64,000 nt of DNA, from contig CM039462.1 in NCBI GenBank assembly GCA_022414725.1, positions 72,004,493 through 72,068,492 of the forward strand, read 5' to 3'. The DNA is from Microglena sp. YARC (lineage: Eukaryota > Chlorophyta > Chlorophyceae > Chlamydomonadales > Chlamydomonadaceae). The position numbers were made by a program, and so were the translations under genes. The notes below the pieces were generated by a model. That model was not told the DNA's origin. It searched no databases and saw only the letters and a program-made list of their open reading frames with translations. Shown piece after piece: positions 49,156 through 59,404 of the stretch (the first letter of the stretch is position 1; every line of letters starts with the position of its first letter).

Positions 49156-49349
49156 CAGGGTACTACTTCTTGCCGAATTGGTCAGCGCGTAAAGCGCACC
49201 AACGTCAAATTGATCAGCTCTATTTAGTGCAAAAAACGCAAAAACTGCGCGCTGCGTCTACAGGGGGTTGAAAAACTGCGCAAAACGCGCAGAGGGGCTC
49301 AAAAAGGCAGCGCGGCACCGCGCTGCCTCGCGCGTGTAGTATTACCCTG
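49156..49349 (+). mobile_element. hAT-type MITE, GCGC-rich family
   Basis: CAGGGTACTACTTC…AGTATTACCCTG with 8-bp flanks TTCAGCAC/TTCAGCAT (7 of 8); 194 bp. Confidence 0.85.
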
Positions 49350-49627
49350 TTCAGCATTATGGTAGCGAATGAGATTGAAGAAGACTCTGAGTAGGAGATG
49401 GAGGAGAGGGAGAAACTGATGAGGAAGATGAGGACAATGGCAATGACAGTTGGGACTATAGTCTTGTTAAGGGTCAAAGCCTCGTGGCTACTTCGCTCTT
49501 TGCAGCTTCCCTTTACCATTGTATCACAAATGTGCTTCCTGTGCTGGGGAAGCTGAAAGCTAGGATAGCCAGCCCCTTCTCAGCAAGCCAAATTAGGAGG
49601 GCAGGATGAACATCTCTGTGGGTGAAT

Positions 49628-49903
49628 ATTTTTTGCGGAGCCCTCCCTTCTGGTGGTGGTGTGTATGTGTGTGTGTGTGTGTGTGTGTGGGGGGGAGGGG
49701 GGGGGGGGGGGGGGGGGGGGAGCCCCCAGATTCACCCCGTTGTCCATCTGTCCGTCCAACAGGGACCGAGACGTAGCCTGACACGCCAGCCAACCGTCTC
49801 GTAACTAACTGGCTTCGGCCCGCTCCATTCCGTTGCCACCTGTCGTTCCGATAGCCAACACTCTCCACCAATTTTCCGCGTCACTTGCGACGCTGACTAG
49901 AAC
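49628..49903 (-). repeat. SINE-A copy with GT/G-run insert
   Basis: Reverse complement of SINE-A (TTTTTTGCGGAGCCC at the 3' end, CGTCACTTGCGACGC at the 5' hairpin), expanded in its middle by (GT)n and a ~30-nt G run. Confidence 0.65.
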
Positions 49904-50309
49904 TTGTCAGGGGTGAATATCCTCCGTTGGTGTTTAACGATTTGTCGTGAGGCAACTACTTCATGTTCTGGCCCCGAACCGTACTGCAAGGTATATGGGT
50001 ATGTCCTCCACCTGTCCATGTCCTGTCCATGTGTGCATGATTCCCCCCCCCCCCCCCCCCCCCCCCCAGAAGCCAATTAGCCATAAAGAATCAAGTTAAG
50101 CAAGGTTACATTTTGTTGCAGATTCTAGGCTTATATTCTGCTCATATAGCCACACCAAAACACACCGTAGCTAGCACCAACACCAGCACACCGCACACCA
50201 CACACCTTACACCAACACACACCATTCTGCTTGTGTAGCAACAACAACACACACCGTAGGGTCAGCGGGGTGAAGTACACCTGTCTCCTATCCTTTCCAT
50301 GTTGTATGT

Positions 50310-50455
50310 ATGTATGTCCAGGGGTAGGCCAGATAGGCTAAAGGGACTTGCCCAACTGTATAGGAAGGGCTTAAAAAGAAGAAGCACTGGTGAACTAAAC
50401 CCCAAGCATTCGTTCTTTCGACGTGGGCCCTGAGTTCATACTACAGTGATCATTT
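50310..50455 (-). repeat. SINE-B copy
   Basis: Plus-strand ATGTATGTATGTCCAGGGGT, GGCTAAAGGGACTTGCCCAA and CTACAGTGATCATTTAATTC. Confidence 0.65.
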
Positions 50456-50685
50456 AATTCTTCCACGTTGCACCCTGCAGGGCGATTGTGCACCGGACAT
50501 GGCTATCCTCCACCGTAGCCATATGCGTAGGGACTGGCAAATCATATGATTGTGATTGAAGGCGAGTTTGATATCATACAAATTACATCATATGATATTG
50601 TATATAAATGGTAACTTAGGCATAGTCAAACTGCCGGCATCATATGCTAACATGATTTCATGAGATAGCATATTGCCGTTCCCTG

Positions 50686-50873
50686 CATGGTACTTCCATT
50701 GACCAAATTGGCCAGCGCTTTAGCGCACTTGAAAAAATAAAAACTGCGCTTTGTAGCGCAAAAAAGCGCAAAAATTGCATGCTGCGCCCACAGGGGGTTG
50801 CAAAAAACTGCGGGAAACGCGCAGTGGGGCTCAATAAGGCAGCGCGCAAAATCGCGCGCTTGGAAGTACCCTG
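50686..50873 (+). mobile_element. hAT-type MITE, GCGC-rich family
   Basis: CATGGTACTTCC…GGAAGTACCCTG with 8-bp flanks GTTCCCTG/GTTCCCTA (7 of 8); 188 bp. Confidence 0.85.
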
Positions 50874-50992
50874 GTTCCCTACATATGCCTCAGAGAGTCC
50901 GTGTGTTGAGAGCCAAGTACTTCTACTCCATGCTAGTTGATGCTGTTTCATGTTGTTGTAGGCAATTTTGGTCATTTCAATATAACCAGTGT

Positions 50993-51823
50993 TTCATTTT
51001 TCGACGACGCGTCGCCATTCTGTCGACATTCCGTAGAATGCTACACACCCCAGACCCCCGATATCGGGACGCGCCCCGCCCCCCCAGCTCAGCGCTTCGC
51101 GCTCCGCCATGCGATGGCTACGCAACTATCCTGAAATCAGGGTTGAGTAGCCCAAGTAGCTACTCAACCTGGACTACAGAAATCTGAAGTAAAAAACACT
51201 GAAGCCCAACGCCAAAAGCTCCTTTGTCGATTGCTATTATTTACTGTAAATACTCGCGGCTTTTACTTACAATGCAAGCCCAATGTCAAAAACGTCTTCG
51301 TAATCCTCTATCATGCCTGAGTAGCAGCTTCTTTAAATGCTGAATATAACCTTCGTACCTTCCATAAGCATAAGTGTAACCTTTCCTCTTGGCTCTACAT
51401 GTTCCTCTATATGCCCCCTAAACTGACATGCCAGCTCTGTCAGCGTGTGGCAATCTGCACACTATCTGTCCAAATGTAGCGGAGTGACAGACATCACAGC
51501 CCTGTCCGCATGTGTCAATCTGCAACTCCACAGCCACCGCACCGCACCGCCACAGCCACCGCCACACACTCCACCGCCACAGCCACGGCACCGCAATTTG
51601 CAACTTCACACCCAGTGTTTTTTATTTCAGATTTCTGTAGTCCAGGTTGAGTTACTACTTGGGCTACTCAACCCTGATTTCAGGATAGTTGCGTTGCCAT
51701 CGCATGGCAGAGCGCAAAGCGCGGAGCCTGGGGGGGTCAGGGGCAGCGCGTCCCGATATCGGGGGTCCGGGGGTGGAGCATTCTACGGAATGGCGACGCG
51801 TCGTCGAAAAATGAAAAACTGAT
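50993..51823. repeat. Large inverted repeat of two family F copies
   Basis: Arms 50993-51190 and 51630-51823 (~200 bp, ~90% identical) with a ~440-bp spacer. Arms carry TTTTCGACGACGCGTCGCCA, CCGATATCGGGACGCG and GGTTGAGTAGCCCAAGTAGC. The spacer contains GTGTCAATCTGCAACT, repeated after the right arm. Confidence 0.85.
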
Positions 51824-51953
51824 CACAGCCCTGTCAGCATGTGTCAATCTGCAACTAGTCAGCCACCGCCACCCCCATATCAGGTTTGTGTAAAGATGGT
51901 AGGGCATTACCCTGTCAGTGTGGGGTTGGTAAGGCACTGCCATAGCTTTTTAT

Positions 51954-52199
51954 TGTTATAGACCGGTTCTCCCGGTCCAGCTAGAGTGTCTTAGTGCGCC
52001 AGGCCCTCTGCCTGGAAGCTTCCATTGTAGTGCCTCTGCCCGATAGGGCCAGCACCTACCGGCGGCAGTACCCTGAGGTACTGTCGCCTTTCTCTTCTTA
52101 TACCTGCCATGTCGCCTGACATGCTATCACGATTGTAAGCATACGCCCTAGTCCATTCCCTGTGTCAGTGCTAGCGACATAACGCTCCGGAAAGCTAAA
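51954..52199 (+). repeat. 5' LTR
   Basis: 246 bp, starts TGTTATAGACCGGTTCTCCC and ends ATAACGCTCCGGAAAGCTAAA-like. The interior begins GGTTATCGCTCATCACG; I could not match this to a tRNA primer. Confidence 0.9.
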
Positions 52200-52880
52200 G
52201 GTTATCGCTCATCACGCCGCACCGTGTTCCACTGCAACAGATTTGAGCGCATCAAGTCGGTTATACTGTCCGTAGATCCCGAGCTCCCGCGCATCTGCAG
52301 TGTCTTCAACCGTTGCTAGCGCAACAACCGAAGAAAAAGGATCTCAGGCCCAGAAACACTTCTGATCGCTCAGGCACCCCCGCTGGACCCACCAGCACAT
52401 TGCCCCCGCAACAAGCAACCCCCCACTGCGTCTACCCAAGACCCTGCTGGACACACCAGCACGTTGCCCCCGCAACAACAAACCCCCCCACTGCGTCTAC
52501 CCATCAGTTCCCCTCTCCTACCCTCCCACCATCTCCTTAACCCCGTTGGCCTCGCAAGCCAAATCCCCCCCCCCCCCCCCCCCCCCCATGCCCCCCTCCC
52601 GTCCAATCCCGTCATCTACTTCCGGTAGGAGATCTCCACTTCCTCCTGCACGCTCGCCACACCCTCTACCGCTTCTATCTCGAGCTTCGATTTCCTACAA
52701 GATCTCCGTTTCTCATCCCCGCTCTAAGCTCTCTCAATCAACACCCTGACTGCTCCAATTCCGGCGCTGCTTAGCATCCGCTGCCGGAATGGGGGGAACC
52801 TCTTGACCATCAGTGTGGACATCAACATCTCCACCTCCATGATTTCTAATAGAGCCAACAACTCCTGCGAAGTATCACCT
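52200..52880 (+). other. LTR element 5' interior, Pro-rich short frames
   Basis: Plus-strand frames rich in Pro/Thr/Ser (52313-52540, 52546-52749, then the frame through 52860) interrupted by stops and a C run at 52567-52587. Possibly the decayed N-terminal part of a Gag-like frame. Confidence 0.35.
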
Positions 52881-52882
52881 TC

Positions 52883-53134
52883 TTGATGTCGTGGCCCTAT
52901 CCTGAACCTTTGAGGTTGAGCGAGATTACGCCTGCTCAATTCAACATCTATGAGCCGGGCAAAGATTTTGGTGAGTGGTACTCAATTATCTGTCATGAAA
53001 TCGCCACAGCGCCTTACAGCAACTTCATCAACGAGGACGCTATGCTTGATTGGCGCCCGGACCAAGAGCCCCTATCTCCCGATGATGATGATCTTTACCT
53101 CGACAGAGAGGATTTCCCACATGCGAGTAAACAT
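52883..53134 (+). pseudogene. LTR element frame, first (truncated) copy
   Basis: Encodes SWPYPEPLRLSEITPAQFNI, YEPGKDFGEWYSIICHEIAT and DWRPDQEPLSPDDDD, then runs into the inverted segment at ~53135. Confidence 0.6.
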
Positions 53135-53541
53135 CAGCAAGACAGTTGTCACCAGCAGGAGCTGCAGGTGGGTATGCATGTGTTGTGACAGGTGCCATGG
53201 CAGCGTACGGAGGAAGTTTCCCTTCATGCAAGTGAGCAAATCCATCCACTGACTGCGGGTGGAAAGGGGCAGGTGTTTCAGAGGTGGTATCCATGGTGCT
53301 GTCATTTGCATAAGCATGAGTATAGAAGACGTGGTTGTCTCTAAGCACGGTTGATACCAGTCTAGTGTGAATGGGATCGAGGGCAGGTCCATGACATGTT
53401 GGTGGCACGGGGGAAGGTGCGGGATCGTTATCATCATCATTGGGAGATAGGGGCTCTTGGTCCGGGCGCCAATCAAGCATAGCGTCCTCGTTGCTGAACT
53501 TGCTATAAGGCGCTGTGGCGGTTTCATGACAGATAATTGAG
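53135..53541 (-). pseudogene. Inverted duplicate of the LTR element frame
   Basis: The reverse complement matches 53542-53655 joined to 53991-54297, so it lacks ~335 nt present in the plus copy. The deletion joint falls between two GATGATGAT runs, and the left joint falls in a shared CGCATG/TGCATG word. Confidence 0.8.
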
Positions 53542-54681
53542 TACTCAATTATCTGTCATGAAATCGCCACAGCGCCTTATAGCAAGTTCATCAACGAGGA
53601 CGCTATGCTTGATTGGCGCCCGGACCAAGAGCCCCTATCTCCCAATGATGATGATCATTACCCCGACAGAGAGGATTTCCCACATGCGAGAATATGCCGC
53701 TATGCCAACGCAATCGCATTTAGGTTTGTAGTCAACTCCTTGTCTCCCACCCTTGCTCGAATTTTTGCCGCGCACACCAATGTTGCGGCAGAATTACTGC
53801 GCAACCTCAGATGGTACTTTGAAAAGCTCAGCCCTGCCATGACCGCACCTCATCTGCCTGTCCCGACTATTGCTCTTGCTTGCACCGCTGTGCCCGCTAC
53901 TGTAGCCTTGATGATGTCTTTTAGATCACAGTATGCTGCTCCCTGTCCTCGCACAGACTGTGCTCTCAATGATGGGGAGGATATTGATAATGATGATGAT
54001 AATGATCCCGCACCTTCCCCCGTGCCACCAACATGTCATGGACCTGCCCTCGATCCCATTCACACTAGACTGGTATCAACCGTGCTTAGAGACAACCACG
54101 TCTTCTATACTCATGCTTATGCAAATGATAGCACTATGGATGCCACCTCTGAAACACCTGCCCCTTTCCACCCGCAGTCAGTGGATGGATTTGCTCACTT
54201 GCATGGAGGGAAACTTCCTCCGTACGCTGCCATGGCACCTGTCACAACACATGCATACCCACATGCTAGTGACAACTGTCTTCCTGATGTTTACTTGCAT
54301 GGGGGGGATCTGAACACCTATGCCAAGCAAACCTCACGAGCATCAGACACATCCACCCCCACGACAGAACCATCTGCCACTGTGATCTCATCCTGCCCCA
54401 TTCACCAAGACACCATTACTAGTGACATGATGAACACATCAATCTTAACTGATTTGGATCACACTTTCATCCACACACCTATCCAACAACGTGTCCCACC
54501 TCTTCCCCCTGAATGCGACAGGCACCAGACTTGTGCCAACACCGCTGAGCTTTGCACTATCACATCCACACACACCCACATCTTCACCACATCTGCCCTC
54601 CGCATCATGCTGTCCCTGCCCTACCCTTCCTACTACAATAGGGACTACAAGGCTCTGCGCCTCCCTGTGGGCATTGGGTAA
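53542..54681 (+). CDS. LTR element internal ORF, unrecognised (possibly Gag-like)
   Basis: Open from the palindrome centre at 53542 to TAA at 54679; first ATG at 53605 (358 codons). Begins …YSIICHEIATAPYSKFINED and continues through a helical basic part (RICRYANAIAFRFVVNSLSP, AAELLRNLRWYFEKL), a DDDDND acidic run and a Thr/Pro/His-rich tail. No zinc knuckle, protease or polymerase motif. Gag-like is inference from position. Confidence 0.5.
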   Translation, partial: YSIICHEIATAPYSKFINEDAMLDWRPDQEPLSPNDDDHYPDREDFPHARICRYANAIAFRFVVNSLSPTLARIFAAHTNVAAELLRNLRWYFEKLSPAMTAPHLPVPTIALACTAVPATVALMMSFRSQYAAPCPRTDCALNDGEDIDNDDDNDPAPSPVPPTCHGPALDPIHTRLVSTVLRDNHVFYTHAYANDSTMDATSETPAPFHPQSVDGFAHLHGGKLPPYAAMAPVTTHAYPHASDNCLPDVYLHGGDLNTYAKQTSRASDTSTPTTEPSATVISSCPIHQDTITSDMMNTSILTDLDHTFIHTPIQQRVPPLPPECDRHQTCANTAELCTITSTHTHIFTTSALRIMLSLPYPSYYNRDYKALRLPVGIG

Positions 54682-56395
54682 ATGCTGACTTTATCTAGAG
54701 AGAAGGGGAGGGATATTGAATGGGGATATAATGATCTGAGTATCTGTACTGATCTGAGTGACTAATCCTCATAACATGGATCGGATCTGATCTGTATGAT
54801 TTGTAGAAGGCAATGATCTGACGTGCCCTGAGAGATGTACCACTCTGATCACTGATCTGTATATTGGTGCTCTGATCTGACGCAATCATGACTGATCATG
54901 TATGCATTTGTGCACTGACCTCTGAGGTGACTAATGTAGTAATGATCTGCTCTGACCTGGTAAACTGTTATGATCTGATCATGGTGCATTCTCATGTACT
55001 GATGTTTGTATATGCACCATTGCACAAATGTACTGACGTACAGATGTACAATGGTGCAACCACTCACTGATACTCACTGACATGTGCCTAGATGTACTGC
55101 AATGCATTAGTGTATTGCCCATGCTGTGAGCGAGCGGTACCCTCGCTGCACGGGGGGAATACATTGATCTGAGTATCTCATGCTGCACTGACCTGATCTG
55201 CAGCCCTGATCTGCAGCCCTGATCTACAGTCCCTGCAATCCCTACCCAACTGGCAGCTACCGATAGAGTCCGATTGATTACTCAGCAGCTCCCTAGATGT
55301 ACGCAAATGACCTGCAGTCCCCCAGCAGGCCCTTAAAGCTCTTTAGCTTCTCACCAGCTCCCAGCAACATGGCATCCAGGCTACCGGCCCTGAATTACTT
55401 CCCAGCACCTGTTTTTTTTGTGTGTGCCCCCTGACCTGCTTGTCATTGATTTTTGTTTTAATAGAATGAACACTCTAGGAATTTAAATCCCGTCCTGCCA
55501 TGTACTAACACAGCAGTTTGACCAAGTTTTCTTGCCACCTCTGGCACCTCTAGTGACATGCTGTTTTCAATCTGATTTCTCAGCATGTACCTCCAATCTG
55601 AAAGACAGTTATATTTACTGTCAAGCCAACCTTCTTATATCTTATAACTGATACTGGAAGTACCTCATCATAACCTTCCATCTGGACTGATAGTTATGAG
55701 CTAGCGGGGGATGTCTACCTTAAGTTATTTCTCATAATGTCACCGTAATTTGTGGATTCATTAAGAGCTCCCAAATTATGGGGGGAATAGTATGCTGACC
55801 TTATGTATTTCTCTTCGTTCTGGTTCCTGGTAGCTCCACAGCTGGAATCCAGTCTTATCTAGATTTTATCCTGACTAATCCTGCAGCCTCCTGCAGCTCC
55901 TATGCAGCAGATTCAGACTCATCCTAGATATTGATTGATTGCATCATGACTGACTGCTCTCTTCTATTTTAGTTTAGCTCTGAACAGAGACCTTGCCCCA
56001 CAGGCTACTCTTGAATCATTCCCTGCAGCTCCTAGGAGTTCACCCGAGCGCCCCCCTGCAGTTTGATATCTTAGCACGATATCCTAGCTTGATATCCTAG
56101 CATGACCAGACCACCCTTCCTGGCAGCTATCAAGCTGGAATCCAGTCCATGTTAAATATATCCTGCCTGAAGTGCACCTTTATCATGAACAAGGATTCCC
56201 CTCTTGCTCTCTACCTCAACATGTACATCTGAGCTCTCCTCCTACTGTGACTACCTTCCAAGCTTGGCCCCATGCTTCTTGGTAATCACATTTTTACATA
56301 GTCTGAATATTTTACACTCTAGACTCCCCTTTTACTTTGAACCTCCTAAATTCCATGAATTCTTCTGAATGAAGAATACACGGAATTGGGGTGTG
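54682..56395. other. LTR element 3' interior, non-coding
   Basis: 1.7 kb without a long frame. The first half is rich in TGATCTGA words (54715-55210), the second half in CCTGCAGCTCC and CTGGAATCCAGTC. A G-rich GGAATTGGGGTGTG immediately before the 3' LTR could be the polypurine tract. Confidence 0.5.
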
Positions 56396-56641
56396 TGTTA
56401 TAGACCGGTTCTCCCGGTCCAGCTAGAGTGTCTTAGTGCGCCAGGCCCTCTGCCTGGAAGCTTCCATTGTAGTGCCTCTGCCCGATAGGGCCAGCACCTA
56501 CCGGCGGCAGTACCCTGAGGTACTGTCGCCTTTCTCTTCTTATACCTGCCATGTCGCCTGACATGCTATCACGATTGTAAGCATACGCCCTAGTCCATTC
56601 CCTGTGTCAGTGCTAGCGACATAACGCTCCGGAAAGCTAAA
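56396..56641 (+). repeat. 3' LTR
   Basis: 246 bp, identical to the 5' LTR by eye. Confidence 0.9.
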
Positions 56642-56646
56642 TTTAT

Positions 56647-57640
56647 TTCCGCTATACGATTTATAGGGTTCGCTAGTTTTGACCCCGTTTTGGCGAAATT
56701 ATCGCTTGAAAATGTACATTTTTGTTTTGCCCTAAATGTCCCTAAAACCTATAAAAGGCTGTACAAGCTATACAAATCTATAAAAATAACTAAAACGCTG
56801 TCCCTGGCCTTATATGTGAGGCCTAAAACCACGAAGCTAGAACAAACCCACCTTCAGATTTGAAAAACAAGCCCTGAAGGCACTGCCATGGCTCTGTGGG
56901 GGTCGAGCTTGTGGGGCTGGGCACACAGACAAGTGAAGCCACAAGCAAAACTTAATCATTATTGTCATAAGCAAGCATCTGGCAGGGAGCTTGTCTGCTG
57001 TGGTCAACAGGGGTGGTGGTGAATGTTCGTTTGGTCGTGGGTTGGTGTCTCTCACCAACAAGTGCGCCTACTTTGCATATTGTAGGAGTGGCACCACCCA
57101 TCTTCCGAGTTGCTGGTTTGTGTCGGGAGACCCACCTCCCGGGGTGAAAGTCCTTTCACAACTTAAAACAAAATGCAACTATTCACAGGTTCAGAGCCTG
57201 GTGGTTGCTGGGTCCAGCCCTATCATATCAGCCATAAGCAACTAAACAAGAGGGTTAATTCCTTGACCTGGCCATTTGAGTTTTTTTTGTTGGCCAAGAT
57301 GTAAGGGAAAGGAGATAAGTGCAGCCCGATACTAGAAACAGGCAGGCCAAAAGAGCAGCCCGATACTAGAAACAGGCTGGCCAAAAGAGCAGCCCGATTG
57401 AAAACGTTTTCAATGTTAAAATGTAACACCTGGGCATCGTGCAGCCCGATTTTAAACGTTTCCACCTTCCCAAATATTACACCTGGGCATATGGTAGGCC
57501 GATTTTGAAAGTTTCTTCCTCCCAAAATATCACACCTCCGACGCGTTGCACCGTTTTTTAAGGGCTTTGCTTTTATTTTGACACTTTCCACGTGTACTTC
57601 CACTACGTTTGACTACTTCCACGTGTACTGAATTGCAGTG
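56647..57640. other. Intergenic, no firm gene
   Basis: CTATAAAAGGCT words at 56750-56790; GCTGGTTTGTGTCGGGAGAC plus CCAC at 57110; three ~50-bp copies of GCAGCCCGATACTAGAAACA or GCAGCCCGATT at 57320-57460. A 126-codon minus frame here spans those repeats and is not called. Confidence 0.5.
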
Positions 57641-57734
57641 CTCCTCGTCATCAGTCATAATGTTGGCGGGCGCCTCTATTATCTATCACTTCCTGTTTTG
57701 GCCTACCCCCCGACACAATTGGCAGAACCCCTTC

Positions 57735-57915
57735 CGAGAATGACTTGGGAGACGGTGAGCAGCCCAGAGTTGGCTGGAGAACCACATGTATGTTGTTACA
57801 GCCCATGGGTAGACAAAAAGGGACTTGCCCATACATGGCAGAAGGGGCTAAAACGAAAAAGCACAGATGAACTGAACCCCAAACAATTGTTGTACCGACA
57901 GGGACCCTGAGCCGG
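57735..57915. repeat. SINE-C fragment and SINE-B copy (minus)
   Basis: GACGGTGAGCAGCCCAGAGT at 57752 (SINE-C, plus), then CCCATGGGTAGACAAAAAGG and GCACAGATGAACTGAACCCC (SINE-B, minus). Confidence 0.6.
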
Positions 57916-57939
57916 TAAAGCATGTAACCTCCTATTCCA

Positions 57940-58865
57940 ACATGCAGCATAGCTCCCTTGACTTGGCCCAGCTGAAGGTGCTAGCTGGCTGGTACCCAAT
58001 CCAACATGCATTATAGCTCCCTGGCTTGGCCTGGCTGTAGGTGCTAGCCGGCTTGAATCCAATCCAACATGCATCAGAGCTCCTTTGGCTTGGCTGTAGG
58101 TGCTAGCTGGCTTGGATCCAATCCAACATGCATTATAGCTCCCTGGCTTGGCCTGGCTATAGGTGCTAGCCGGCTTGAATCCAATCCAACATGCATCAGA
58201 GCTCCTTTGGCGTGGCTGTAGGTGCTAGCTGGCTTGGATCCAATCCAACATGCATCAGAGCTCCTTTGGCTTGGCTGTAGGTGCTAGCTGGCTTGGATCC
58301 AATCCAACATGCATCAGAGCTCCTTTGGCTTGGCTGTAGGTGCTAGCTGGCTTGGATCCAATCCAACATGCATCAGAGCTCCCTGCCTTGGCCTGGCTGT
58401 AGCTGCTAGCTTGGATCCAATCCAACATGCACCAGAGCTCCCTGCCTTGGCCTGGCTGTAGCTGCTAGCTGGCTGGCTTGGATCCAATCCATCATGCATC
58501 AGAGCTCCCTGGCTGGTCCATGTAGCTGCTAGCTGGCTGGCTGGCTGGCTTGGATCCAATCCATCATGCATCAGAGCTCCCTGGCTGGTCCATGTAGCTG
58601 CTAGCTGGCTGGTTGGCTTGGATCCAATCCATCATGCATCAGAGCTCCCTGGCTGGTCCATGTGGCTGCTAGCTGGCTGGTTGGCTTGGATCCAATCCAT
58701 CATGCATCAGAGCTCCCTGGCTGGTCCATGTAGCTGCTAGCTGGCTGGTTGGCTTGGATCCAATCCATCATGCATCAGAGCTGCCTGGCTGGTCCATGTA
58801 GCTGCTAGCTGGCTGGTTGGCTTGGATCCAATCCATCATGCATCAGAGCTCCCTGGCTGGTCCAT
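57940..58865 (-). repeat. ~62-85-bp tandem array, ~14 copies
   Basis: Unit GATCCAATCCATCATGCATC, AGAGCTCCCTGGCTGGTCCA and GTAGCTGCTAGCTGGCTGG, graded from an older form (…GCTTGGCTGTAGGTGCTAGC) at the left to near-identical units at the right. On the minus strand the units stay partly open (LMHDGLDPSQPAS). By position it may be a junction array of gene 4, but no exon is identified. Confidence 0.9.
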
Positions 58866-59039
58866 GTAGCATCCAGCCACACACAAATAATGGAAGAATT
58901 GACAAACAAATGTAAACGTCCCAGTGTAAAATCCTGGCAGATCCCGACAGGCAGAAACGAATGTGGTGTAGACCTTGCTAAGTATTTTTACAACCATACG
59001 TTTACACATATGTCGATACATATACATATGAACATATAC

Positions 59040-59160
59040 ATGTCGTTACGTTAACATATACATATGATACATATACACATATGTCGTTACATAAACATAT
59101 GATGCATATACGCATATGTTGATACATACACACATATGTTGACTACCATACATATACACA
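59040..59160. repeat. ACATATACATATG repeats
   Basis: CATATGTCGTTAC and GATACATATACACATATG words. Confidence 0.8.
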
Positions 59161-59189
59161 GGGTCAAATTGACCTCAACTTGGACCTAG

Positions 59190-59325
59190 ACAATTCTTTA
59201 AACTGTCTGATCTGCTTAGTAGGCTCCTAGTTTCCGTGGGTATCGCACGGTGGGACTCGGAGTTGGAAGACGGTGAGCAGCCTAGAGTTGGCTGAAAAAA
59301 CTTGTAACAATCCAATCCATTATGC
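59190..59325 (+). repeat. SINE-C copy
   Basis: TTTAAACTGTCTGATCTGCT, TTTCCGTGGGTATCGCACGG, AAGACGGTGAGCAGCCTAGA and TTGTAACAATCCAATCC. Confidence 0.6.
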
Positions 59326-59342
59326 ACAGGGCCCAAATTGAC

Positions 59343-59404
59343 CTCAACGTGACGGCTCAAAGCTTGCATGCGTTGTTCCTCATTGAACCCCCTTGAGCTG
59401 CCAG
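59343..59404 (-). CDS. Gene 4 exon c
   Basis: Acceptor CCCGGTAG|CTGG, donor GTTGAG|GTCAAT; encodes GSSRGFNEEQRMQALSRHVE. A donor copy (TTGAG|GTCAATTTGACCCTG) is at 59160-59190. Confidence 0.5.

Larger units (their letters stand above)
51954..56641 (+). mobile_element. Complete LTR element, non-autonomous, young
   Basis: Two 246-bp LTRs with no difference that I can see, flanked by a 5-bp target duplication TTTAT (51949-51953 and 56642-56646). The 4.2-kb interior has one long frame (53605-54681) and no reverse transcriptase, RNase H or integrase motif, so it must rely on enzymes from another element. LTR ends are TGTTATAG…GCTAAA, not the usual TG…CA. Interior rearranged (see 52977-53697). Confidence 0.88.

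Noticed and set aside
52370..52740. Pro-rich frames as a separate gene
   Set aside because: They lie inside the LTR element, are short and interrupted, and run into a C homopolymer.
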